This document shows positions 55,252 to 64,000 of a stretch of 64,000 bases of DNA, piece by piece. Numbering within the stretch: position 1 is the first letter of the stretch; every line of letters begins with the position of its first letter. Position numbers and translations under genes: made by a program. Under the pieces are notes generated by a model, which worked only from the letters and a program-made list of their open reading frames with translations, was not told the origin of the DNA and did no database searches. Origin of the DNA: Catellatospora sp. IY07-71 (GTDB taxonomy: Bacteria > Actinomycetota > Actinomycetes > Mycobacteriales > Micromonosporaceae); NCBI RefSeq assembly GCF_018326265.1, contig NZ_AP023360.1, positions 6,378,501-6,442,500 on the forward strand, read 5' to 3'.

Positions 55252-56625
55252 TCAGCTGCCCAGTGTGAGCAGGTCGGCGAACCCGAACCCCGGACCGGCG
55301 GCGGGCAGCACCGGCTGCCAGTCCGGCTCCAGGCTCAGGTAGCTGGCCGGGTCGGCGCGCACCAGCCCGAGCAGCACCTCGGCCACGATCCGGCCGCCGA
55401 CCGGGCCGAGCCGGTCGCCGCCGCCGCGGTGCTCGGCCTCCTTCAGGATGTAGAACCACAGCGGCGTGCCGTCCGGCCACGGCTGTTCGACCTCGTCGGC
55501 GGCCAGTGGCGCCACGCCCAGCAGCCCGGCCACGGCCTCCCCGCTGGGCAGTCCCGTGGTGCCGCCGCGCACCAGGTCGCGTACGGCCAGCGAGCGGTAG
55601 GCGGCGGTGTCGACCGCGCCGGTGACCTGCTCGGGCAGCCCGATCAGGCTGGCCGCCAGCCTTCCGTCGATGCGTTTGGCGCGCTGCGCGGGCGGGCGGC
55701 CGGGCACGTCGAACACCTGGGTCAGGTCGAGCCGCCGGTCGCCGGGCACCGGCCCGAAGCCGACCAGATCCGGGAACAGCGGCCGGCCCGGCCCGCCGGC
55801 CACCAGCCGGTAGGTGTGCCGGATCTGCCCGTGGCCGTAGCGGAACGCCGCGTCGGCGAACTCCAGCGGGATGTACGACTGCCCCGCCGGCGGCGCGAAC
55901 CAGCGCCCGCCCTCGGCGAGCAGCTGCTCGACCAGCTCCGCCCCGACCAGGCGGGGCAGGAAGTCGTGTACCACGATCCACTGGTAGTGCCAGGTCAGGG
56001 TGATGCGCGCCTTGTCGAACAGGTCCGTCTCGGGCACCCCGGCGCCGCGCAGCCAGCCGACGATGCCGTTGTGCGCGCGCAGCAGCGCCACGTGCAGGGC
56101 CAGCGCGAACAGGTGCGAGTCGTTGCGCGGGTCGCCGATCAGGGCGATGCCCTGCTGGTTGCGGGGCACGTCGCCGCCGTCCGGGCCGAGCAGGAACTTC
56201 GCCGGATCGTGCAGGTCGAACAGGAAGGGCGAGCCGATCGGGCCGTCGGAGTAGAGCATCTCCAGGTTGAGCTTCGGGGCACGGGCGTTGCGCAGCGCCT
56301 CCGGATCGACCGCGGCGCCGATCGGCGACCGGTCGGCGGTGATGTCGTGCGCGATCAGCTGCCCGAAGAACGGCCAGCCCGCCGCCTCGGCGGCGTCGTC
56401 CCCGTCCGGGCCGATCCGGTCGAGGAACGCGGCCGCGTCGCACACCCCGCCGCTCTGCCCGGCCCGGGTCAGCAGCTGCGGGTCGGTCACCAGCGGGCGC
56501 AGGTCCGGGAACATCCGCCCGTAGCGCGCGGCCCCGGTCGGCCGGTCCACCGCCCGCACGAGGCTGAGGCAGTGGTCCCGCGCGGCCACGCGGGCGCCGT
56601 GGGTGTACGCCGGAGCGCTGCTCAC
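55252..56625 (-). CDS. animal heme peroxidase-family protein
   Basis: A 457-aa protein. The distal heme motif WPFFGQLIAHDITADRS puts the distal His at 93, and FRYGHGQIRHTYRL puts the proximal His at 265, preceded by the GDPRNDSH segment. This is the peroxidase/cyclooxygenase-like superfamily, rare in bacteria. It has no signal peptide. The GTG start has a TACGCT -10 box 6 nt before it, predicting a leaderless mRNA; the long frame above it is not protein-like. First gene of a three-gene unit. Confidence 0.85.
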   Translation of the reverse strand: MSSAPAYTHGARVAARDHCLSLVRAVDRPTGAARYGRMFPDLRPLVTDPQLLTRAGQSGGVCDAAAFLDRIGPDGDDAAEAAGWPFFGQLIAHDITADRSPIGAAVDPEALRNARAPKLNLEMLYSDGPIGSPFLFDLHDPAKFLLGPDGGDVPRNQQGIALIGDPRNDSHLFALALHVALLRAHNGIVGWLRGAGVPETDLFDKARITLTWHYQWIVVHDFLPRLVGAELVEQLLAEGGRWFAPPAGQSYIPLEFADAAFRYGHGQIRHTYRLVAGGPGRPLFPDLVGFGPVPGDRRLDLTQVFDVPGRPPAQRAKRIDGRLAASLIGLPEQVTGAVDTAAYRSLAVRDLVRGGTTGLPSGEAVAGLLGVAPLAADEVEQPWPDGTPLWFYILKEAEHRGGGDRLGPVGGRIVAEVLLGLVRADPASYLSLEPDWQPVLPAAGPGFGFADLLTLGS

Positions 56626-56631
56626 CCGCCG

Positions 56632-56637
56632 AGCGTA
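56632..56637 (-). promoter_or_regulatory. -10 box (TACGCT) of the peroxidase operon
   Basis: TACGCT on the minus strand ends 6 nt before the GTG, matching TANNNT and predicting leaderless translation. Confidence 0.5.
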
Positions 56638-56703
56638 TGCCGTGCTCACAGCTGGTCCGGGCCCGTTGGGCAAACCTGCCGGGTCGCCTGGCCGCCCGTC
56701 GCT

Positions 56704-56726
56704 ACTCGGACATGCCGAATCCGGGA
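56704..56726. promoter_or_regulatory. Rrf2-type operator upstream of the regulator gene
   Basis: ACTCGGAC (56704-56711), a 7-nt spacer and ATCCGGGA (56719-56726). It matches the NmrA-gene operators at 7 of 8 positions in the second half. It ends just before the -10 box, so binding would block the promoter (autoregulation). Confidence 0.55.
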
Positions 56727-56730
56727 TGGG

Positions 56731-56736
56731 TACGAT
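56731..56736 (+). promoter_or_regulatory. -10 box (TACGAT) of the Rrf2 gene
   Basis: TACGAT ends 6 nt before ATG 56743, predicting a leaderless mRNA. Confidence 0.5.
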
Positions 56737-56742
56737 GGCGCC

Positions 56743-57225
56743 ATGAAGATGTCCGGCGGGGTGGAGTGGGCGCTGCACTGCTGTGTCGCGCTGACCGCGG
56801 CCACCGAGCCGGTGCCGGCCGTGCGCCTCGCCGAGCTGCACGACGTCTCCCCCAGTTACCTCGCCAAGCAGCTCCAGGAGCTGTCCCGGGCCGGGCTGGT
56901 GCGCTCGGTGCAGGGCAAGTCCGGCGGCTACCTGCTCACCCGCCCCGCCGACCAGATCACGGTGCTGGAGGTGGTGGAGGCGATCGACGGGCCCTCCGGC
57001 GCGTTCGTCTGCACCGAGGTGCGCCAGCGCGGCCCGCTGGCAGCATCGCCCGAGTCGTGCACCGCTCCCTGCGGCATCGCCCGGGTGATGTACGAGGCCG
57101 ACCACGCCTGGCGGCAGGCGCTGCGCCGGGTGACCGTCGCCGACCTGCTGGCCGACGCCGAGCGCGCGCAGGGGCCACAGCTGCGTGACACCCTGCGCGG
57201 CTGGCTGACGACCGCCCACGGCTGA
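56743..57225 (+). CDS. rsrR: RsrR-like Rrf2-family [2Fe-2S] redox regulator
   Basis: A 160-aa Rrf2 winged-helix protein. It keeps the residues that hold the unusual cluster in Streptomyces RsrR, namely E8, H12 and C110, plus the switch residue W9 (GGVEWALH at 5-12; C110 in SCTAPC). RsrR senses redox state and controls an NmrA-type gene (established for S. venezuelae). The NmrA-like gene is adjacent here, convergent, and both promoters carry the same operator motif. Confidence 0.85.
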   Translation: MKMSGGVEWALHCCVALTAATEPVPAVRLAELHDVSPSYLAKQLQELSRAGLVRSVQGKSGGYLLTRPADQITVLEVVEAIDGPSGAFVCTEVRQRGPLAASPESCTAPCGIARVMYEADHAWRQALRRVTVADLLADAERAQGPQLRDTLRGWLTTAHG

Positions 57226-57237
57226 GCCGGCCGGCGG

Positions 57238-57981
57238 TCAGCGGGTGGCGAGCCAGTCGGCCATGCTGATCTTGCCCAGGCGGGCGTCGCCCAGCGGGAC
57301 CAGTGACGTCTCCGCCAGCAGCGCGCCGAAGTAGCGCGCCTGCGGATCGGTGACCACCTGGCGGCCGTCCTGCTCGGCGGCCAGGTAGCGCCGCACGAAC
57401 TCGTCCTGGCCGAACCGCTCCGGGCCGGCGATGTCGTACGTGCCGCCGACCGGCCGCTCGACCGCGGCGTCGGCCAGTGCGGCCGCGACGTCGTCGGACG
57501 CGATCGGCTGCATCAGCGCGGGCGGCAGGTGCACACCGTCACCCTGGGTCGCGCCGTCCGCGATCGCCGCCACGAACTCGATGAACTGCGTGGCGCGCAC
57601 GATCGTGTACGGCACGGGACCGGCCTCGATCAGGTGCTCCTGGGCGACCTTGGCCCGCATGTACCCGCTGTCCGGGATGCGGTCGGCGCCGACGATGCTG
57701 AGCGCCACGTGGTGCCCGACCCCGGCGGCGGACTCGGCAGCCAGCAGGTTGCGGGTCGAGGTCTCGAAGAAACTCAGGACGGCGTCGTTCTCGAAGGACG
57801 GCGAGTTCGACACGTCGACGACCACGTCCGCGCCGTCGAGCGCGTCCGCCAGACCCTCACCGGTGAGGGTGTTCACGCCCGTGCTCGGTGCCGCGGCCAC
57901 GACCTGGTGGCCACCGGCCTGCAGCAGACGGCCGACCTTGGTGCCGATCAGGCCGGTGCCACCGATGATCACAATCTTCAT
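57238..57981 (-). CDS. NmrA-like NAD(P)-binding protein, likely RsrR target
   Basis: A 247-aa atypical SDR with MKIVIIGGTGLIGTKVGRLL as the NAD(P) site and NmrA-like pattern (SIVGADRIPDSGYMRAKVAQEHLIEAG). Such proteins reduce quinone-like substrates or sense NAD(P)H ratio. GGGAG lies 8 nt before the ATG. Two operator copies lie 17-66 nt upstream. Only 12 nt separates its stop from that of the regulator. Confidence 0.87.
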   Translation of the reverse strand: MKIVIIGGTGLIGTKVGRLLQAGGHQVVAAAPSTGVNTLTGEGLADALDGADVVVDVSNSPSFENDAVLSFFETSTRNLLAAESAAGVGHHVALSIVGADRIPDSGYMRAKVAQEHLIEAGPVPYTIVRATQFIEFVAAIADGATQGDGVHLPPALMQPIASDDVAAALADAAVERPVGGTYDIAGPERFGQDEFVRRYLAAEQDGRQVVTDPQARYFGALLAETSLVPLGDARLGKISMADWLATR

Positions 57982-57997
57982 GTCGAACGCTCCCTGA

Positions 57998-58047
57998 ACT
58001 CGGACCAGCTTTATCCGAGATAATACTCGGACCTCTTATGTCCGAGT
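57998..58047. promoter_or_regulatory. tandem Rrf2-type operators upstream of the NmrA-like gene
   Basis: Copy 1: ACTCGGAC (57998-58005), 7 nt, ATCCGAGA (58013-58020). Copy 2: ACTCGGAC (58025-58032), 7 nt, GTCCGAGT (58040-58047), a perfect inverted repeat. Their centres are 27 nt apart. Confidence 0.65.
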
Positions 58048-58140
58048 CAACGAAAGGCCGCGTCAGCCGGAGTAACGCTGCTCACGCGGCGTGCCGACGC
58101 TTCTCTGACCTGTGTACCGCCGCTCGGGCCGAAGTACGGC

Positions 58141-58638
58141 TCAGTCCGCGTAATCGGAATGCGGCGGGATGTAGCCACCGCCCACCGCTCCAGGTATGCC
58201 GTTCGTATCGCGATCCGAATCCGGCGGGACGTGACCGCCGCCAGGAACGCCGGGGATGCCCAGCGGTCCTTGGCCCGGGTTCGGCGGCATGTGACCACCG
58301 CCCGGCGCGCCCGGGATGCCCGGCGGTCCCTGGCCGGCACCGCCGATCGTGCCCGCGGTCCGCTCGTCGGTGCCGCAGTAGTTGTCCGCGGCCTGGCGCA
58401 GCTTCCGTGACAGCGTCTCGGTGTCGTCGACCAGCCGCGCCAGCCGCCGCGCCCACCGCTGCCCGAAGCGCGCCGCCGCCTCGGCGGTCAGCGTCCCCGG
58501 GACCGCCGCCGTCACCGCCGTGGTGATCCCCGGCAGTCCGCGGAAGCCCTCTTCCGCCTGCCACACGACGTCGTCCAGCGCGGCCGCCGCCCGCTCGATG
58601 ACCGCACAGTCCACCCGGATCTCGTCATATCCCGTCAT
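58141..58638 (-). CDS. WXG-type helical protein with collagen-like Pro/Gly tail
   Basis: A 165-aa protein. Residues 1-100 form a helical hairpin as in type VII secretion proteins. The rest is three repeats of the type GIPGxPGGGHxPP, Pro/Gly-rich and likely disordered. ATG 58638 overlaps the previous gene's stop (ATGA). Likely a secreted or surface partner of the two genes upstream. Confidence 0.7.
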   Translation of the reverse strand: MTGYDEIRVDCAVIERAAAALDDVVWQAEEGFRGLPGITTAVTAAVPGTLTAEAAARFGQRWARRLARLVDDTETLSRKLRQAADNYCGTDERTAGTIGGAGQGPPGIPGAPGGGHMPPNPGQGPLGIPGVPGGGHVPPDSDRDTNGIPGAVGGGYIPPHSDYAD

Positions 58639-59318
58639 GCCGACCCCTCGACCGCCGCAGCCCGCGGCAGCAGCCCGATCAGCCGCCGCCACACGTCCCC
58701 GGCCGAACACGGCGACAGCGTCACCGCCGCGTCCGGACCGCTCTGCCCGCTCGCCGCCCACAGCCCCGCCTGCCCGCCGTCGACGACATGCAGGCTGCCC
58801 GCGGACACCGCCCCGGACGGGCCCGCCCAGGCGGCATCGACCCGCCAGGACCAGCGGCCACCGGCCAGCAACGCGGCCAGCCGCGGCACCGCCTCGGCAC
58901 CGCCCACCAGCGCATCCACCGGGGCGACGATCGGCTCCGCGGCCGGCACGGGACGGCGGCGCAACCCCACGATCAGCGCCACGGCGTGCGGCACCTCGAC
59001 GACCTCCAGAGCGCCGAGCCGCGTCCCGCCGTCGACCGGCTCACCCAGCACGGCCAGCTCCGGAGTCGCCCAGATGCGATGCACCACCGACGCCGCCGCG
59101 TAGACCTGCACCTCCATCCGCAGCGCGTGCCGCGCCACCACCGTGAGCAGCTCGTCGGCCCAGCCGGTCACGGCCCCCGCGGGCATGGCCCCGGCTTCCG
59201 CCAGTGCCCGGGCCAGCACCCGCCCGGCCTGCGCATCGCCGGTGGCCACCGCGGCGACCGCGTCCAGTTCGGCCACGTCGAGCTGGAGTGTCTGACGCAT
59301 CTGGTCGGCGACCGCCAC
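58635..59318 (-). CDS. type VII secretion-associated hypothetical protein (possibly EspG-like)
   Basis: A 227-aa protein: helical first half and beta strands in the second, with repeated G-A-L and Trp motifs. EspG-like secretion chaperones have similar size and occur beside WXG genes, but no diagnostic motif is seen. GTG 59318 has GAGGGGAG 8 nt upstream. Lies between two WXG-type genes, 13 nt after one and coupled to the other. Confidence 0.6.
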   Translation of the reverse strand: MAVADQMRQTLQLDVAELDAVAAVATGDAQAGRVLARALAEAGAMPAGAVTGWADELLTVVARHALRMEVQVYAAASVVHRIWATPELAVLGEPVDGGTRLGALEVVEVPHAVALIVGLRRRPVPAAEPIVAPVDALVGGAEAVPRLAALLAGGRWSWRVDAAWAGPSGAVSAGSLHVVDGGQAGLWAASGQSGPDAAVTLSPCSAGDVWRRLIGLLPRAAAVEGSA

Positions 59319-59331
59319 GAGCGGCTCCCCT

Positions 59332-60312
59332 CTAAAGCACGCTGCCGAGCAGGTCCCCACCGCGATCCAGCAGGTCGCCACCGGATTCGAAGACGCCTTC
59401 ACCGAATTCCCAGGCACCGTCCCAGGCCCGGTCGGCACCGCGCTGAGTGGCGCCCCACGCGTCGGTGACCGAGTCCCAGTGCATCTCGAGTAGGTTCGCC
59501 CCGCCCCACAGCGCCGCCGCGCTGACCGCGGCGATGGCGGTGTACGGGTTCGGCGCCACCAGTGTGGCCAGGCTCGCCGCCTGAAACTCCGCCTTGTAGA
59601 CCTGCGCGGCGAGCCCGATGCCGCTACGCCGCTCATCCTCGTCGAGCAGGCTGCCCACCTCGGTCCACAGCCCCTGCCCGCTGGTGACCGCGGTGAGCAG
59701 GCCGCTGAACGGGATCGACGGCAGATCCATCACATGTGCCAGCGAGTTGGCGGAGTAGAGAACCGTCTGAGCGCTGGAGAACCAGCCCAGCCCGCCGTAG
59801 AGCTCCTCCCACCAGCTCGGATCGCTCTCCGGCTCGGGCAGGCCGAACACGGTGGCGCAGGCGAGATCGGCCTCGCCGACCGCGGTCAGCCGGGGCCCCA
59901 GCCTGCTGTGGATCTGCTCCGCGGCGGCGAACTGCCCCTCGTCGGCGCCGAAGACACCATCCGGGAACTCCACCTCCCCGGCCTCGCCGATGGTGAGCCC
60001 CGCACCGGCCGCGACCCGGTCGAGGTCGTTCAGCACCGACTGGGCAGCCCGCAGCGCCTCGGCGAACACGTCCACCGCACGGCTCACCTCGCGCATCCGA
60101 TCCGCGGCGGCCCCCCAGCGTTCGATCAGCGCGTCCACCGCCCGCAACGCCGCCGTCGCGGCACCGCCGTCCCAGGCGGCCGCGAGTGGACGGCGTACCT
60201 CGTCATGCAGCCGGTCGGCGTCCCTGTCGATCGCCGTGGCCAGCCGGTGGAACTCTCTGGCCGCGGTGGACAGTTCGGCGGGCCTGGCCGCCCGCAGCTG
60301 CGTCAGGTTCAT
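59332..60312 (-). CDS. WXG100-type putative type VII secreted effector
   Basis: A 326-aa protein whose N-terminal about 100 residues are a WXG-like helical hairpin (WDGGAATAALRAVDALIERWGAAADRMREVS) and whose remainder holds two hydrophobic stretches (FSSAQTVLYSANSLAHVM; AAVSAALWGGANLL) and a Gly/Asp/Trp-rich tail. No catalytic motif is recognised. First gene of a three-gene minus-strand set. Confidence 0.68.
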   Translation of the reverse strand: MNLTQLRAARPAELSTAAREFHRLATAIDRDADRLHDEVRRPLAAAWDGGAATAALRAVDALIERWGAAADRMREVSRAVDVFAEALRAAQSVLNDLDRVAAGAGLTIGEAGEVEFPDGVFGADEGQFAAAEQIHSRLGPRLTAVGEADLACATVFGLPEPESDPSWWEELYGGLGWFSSAQTVLYSANSLAHVMDLPSIPFSGLLTAVTSGQGLWTEVGSLLDEDERRSGIGLAAQVYKAEFQAASLATLVAPNPYTAIAAVSAAALWGGANLLEMHWDSVTDAWGATQRGADRAWDGAWEFGEGVFESGGDLLDRGGDLLGSVL

Positions 60313-60410
60313 CTCACCTCCACGGCGATGCGTGTCGATGGCTTCGCATCATGGTGGCACGGGTACGCCGTCCTTGCACGCGGTGCGCATGCCGATCCGG
60401 GCGGCTCTGT

Positions 60411-60941
60411 TCAGCCGGCGAAATCCCAGCGGGTGGCTCCGTGCGGCTCCGCCGACGCCACCCCGACCGCGGTACGCAGCGCCAGCCGGTACAGATGCCA
60501 AGGCGGCGGACCTGCGCTGGGCGCGGTGAACGCCGCCGTGAGCGCGTCGCCCGCCACCGAGGCGGGCCAGCCCCCGGTGCGGTAGACCGCGGCGACCCGC
60601 TCCAGTGTGGACGGGTCGGTCACCCGGTGCGCCTCGCCCTCCAGCACCAGGTCGATGCCGCGCAGACGCACCGAGACACTGCACGCCGCGTTGACGGCCA
60701 GGTTGCGGGACTTCAACGTGGACGGACCGCTCACGAAGAACAGGGTGTCGTCGACCCATACCGCACCGACCCCGGCCGAGTGCGGACGCCCGTCCGGACG
60801 AACCGTGGCGAGGAAGAAGGTCAGGTCCGATTCGGGAGTGTCGGCGGCCAGTATGTCGCGCGGGCGGCTCCACGGCAGCTCCGCAGAGCCGTACTGGTCG
60901 AGATTACGGATCGCGATCGGCTCACTCATGCCGTCCGTCAT
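60411..60941 (-). CDS. pyridoxamine 5'-phosphate oxidase-family (PPOX-fold) protein
   Basis: A 176-aa split-barrel flavoprotein-like protein (TFFLATVRPDGRPHSAGVGAVWVDDTLFFVSG ... KSRNLAVNAACSVSV). The family binds FMN or F420; the cofactor here is unknown. ATG 60941 or 60929 may be the start. Confidence 0.85.
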   Translation of the reverse strand: MTDGMSEPIAIRNLDQYGSAELPWSRPRDILAADTPESDLTFFLATVRPDGRPHSAGVGAVWVDDTLFFVSGPSTLKSRNLAVNAACSVSVRLRGIDLVLEGEAHRVTDPSTLERVAAVYRTGGWPASVAGDALTAAFTAPSAGPPPWHLYRLALRTAVGVASAEPHGATRWDFAG

Positions 60942-61018
60942 ACCCCGACCCGGGCGGTGAACGCGCCTGCTGCGGGGCCGGCCACGAAAGTGGCGGCCCC
61001 ACTGGTGATCACGTTCTC

Positions 61019-61196
61019 ATGTCGGAACCTGCGCTCTGGCCACGGTTTTTGACACGAAACGGCGATCATCCCCGGGCACTCGGGCCTGACCGGCCACCGC
61101 GGGTAGTGATAGGCCGGGCGCCGTCGGCTGATGATCGCGGTTTCGTGTCAGAACCTGTGCTCTGACCGCAGGTTCCGACACGAGACGGCGATCATC
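61019..61196. repeat. two copies of a palindromic intergenic repeat
   Basis: The sequence around TGTCRGAACCTGYGCTCTG recurs at about 61020 and 61146. The second copy is a long palindrome: TCGTGTC-a-GAACCTG (61143-61157) pairs with CAGGTTC-c-GACACGA (61169-61183), flanked by GATGATCGC (61130-61138) and GCGATCATC (61188-61196). The first copy is degenerate. Confidence 0.65.
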
Positions 61197-61334
61197 GCCG
61201 GGCAGCCGAGCGGACCGGGCGGGCCGTGCGGGGGGCGGGGTCAAGAAGGTGCCCGTCTACCACGGATGGCGTTGAGAAGGTGCCCTTCCTTCGCCCATAG
61301 CGGTGGCGGGCGCGGGAAAGGGTCCGGAAACGCG
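61197..61334. other. intergenic region before the rRNA operon terminator
   Basis: About 140 nt of GC-rich sequence between the repeat and the terminator; nothing else is supported. Confidence 0.4.
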
Positions 61335-61366
61335 TTCAGGCCCACCCCGGCAGGGGTGGGCCTGAA
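61335..61366 (-). terminator. terminator of the rRNA operon
   Basis: A 14-bp perfect stem: TTCAGGCCCACCCC (61335-61348) and GGGGTGGGCCTGAA (61353-61366) with loop GGCA, starting 14 nt beyond the 5S 3' end on the minus strand. Confidence 0.8.
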
Positions 61367-61379
61367 ACAGCGATGTTTG

Positions 61380-61496
61380 TCCGGCGGTGTCCTACTCTCC
61401 CACAACGTCCCCGTTGCAGTACCATCGGCGCTGGAGGGCTTAGCTTCCGGGTTCGGAATGTTACCGGGCGTTTCCCCTCCGCCATGACCGCCGTAA
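61380..61496 (-). rRNA. rrf: 5S ribosomal RNA
   Basis: The minus strand gives the conserved 5S profile, with GGUGGUC-like start, AACCCGGAAGCUAAGCC, GAUGGUACUGC and the closing GGGAGAGUAGGACACCGCC. About 117 nt; ends set to within a few bases. Confidence 0.93.
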
Positions 61497-61589
61497 CTCT
61501 ATCAACATGTCAACCCGCGCCGATACGGCGTGCGTGGTTGCGTGTCGTGATGTGCATGGTGGACGCGAGACATCTTGCAGGACTCTCAT

Positions 61590-64000
<2,411 letters not shown>

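Noticed and set aside
55429..56742. Plus-strand frame leading into the Rrf2 gene
   Set aside because: Antisense to the heme peroxidase; the Rrf2 start at 56743 has its own -10 box and natural N-terminus.

Overview
The window is very GC-rich, with GTG/ATG starts, many 4-nt ATGA or GTGA gene overlaps and several promoters that put the start codon at the expected transcript 5' end (leaderless mRNAs). It ends in an actinobacterial-type rRNA operon. Together with type VII secretion genes, a BREX type 2 (Pgl) operon, a cytochrome P450 and an RsrR-type regulator, this points to a filamentous actinomycete, most likely a member of Micromonosporaceae or a close relative. The genus cannot be fixed from this sequence alone.

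Layout. 1-13.6 kb: a BREX type 2 phage-defence operon (pglX, cut by the window edge, then pglY, pglZ, brxD, brxHI and a small unknown gene); pglW would lie off the left edge. 13.6-15.1 kb: three small minus-strand genes, one EcsC-like. 15.4-29.4 kb: a second, probably defence or self-killing island: an alpha/beta hydrolase, a caspase-like peptidase, a protein with a CATRA-associated-type C-terminal domain, a TPR-CHAT protein whose catalytic His is lost, a TPR protein cut off before its CHAT domain, and a convergent TPR-CHAT protein with an intact His/Cys pair. 29.4-30.2 kb: decayed sequence including an arabinofuranosidase fragment.

30.2-36.9 kb: a D,D-carboxypeptidase, a type VII secretion toxin set (YbaB-like protein, small secreted partner, WXG-type toxin with thrombospondin-3-like repeats and an IQM-like C-terminal domain, putative immunity protein), a uridine kinase-like enzyme, a Nudix hydrolase and an XRE regulator. 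37-39.2 kb: a RiPP locus in which a radical SAM maturase runs into an out-of-frame cyclophane-type precursor, apparently by deletion, followed by a strong hairpin and a pentapeptide-repeat gene. 39.4-45.7 kb: YjbR, P450, SHOCT, and a MarR-centred cluster (VOC protein, membrane protein, NmrA-like reductase) with three related palindromic operator candidates.

45.8-53.2 kb: a sulfonate or organosulfur uptake and desulfonation operon (flavin reductase, SsuA/C/B-type ABC transporter, two flavin-dependent monooxygenases, aldo/keto reductase, FMN reductase) preceded by a leaderless 30-codon reading frame with two Cys-Cys pairs, a probable cysteine-responsive attenuator. 53.2-58.1 kb: a membrane-anchored protein, a three-gene animal-heme-peroxidase operon, and an RsrR-like Rrf2 regulator with its NmrA-like partner, both preceded by the same inverted-repeat operator. 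58.1-60.9 kb: three type VII secretion-type genes and a PPOX-fold protein. 61-64 kb: a palindromic repeat, a terminator, 5S rRNA and most of the 23S rRNA, all rRNA on the minus strand.
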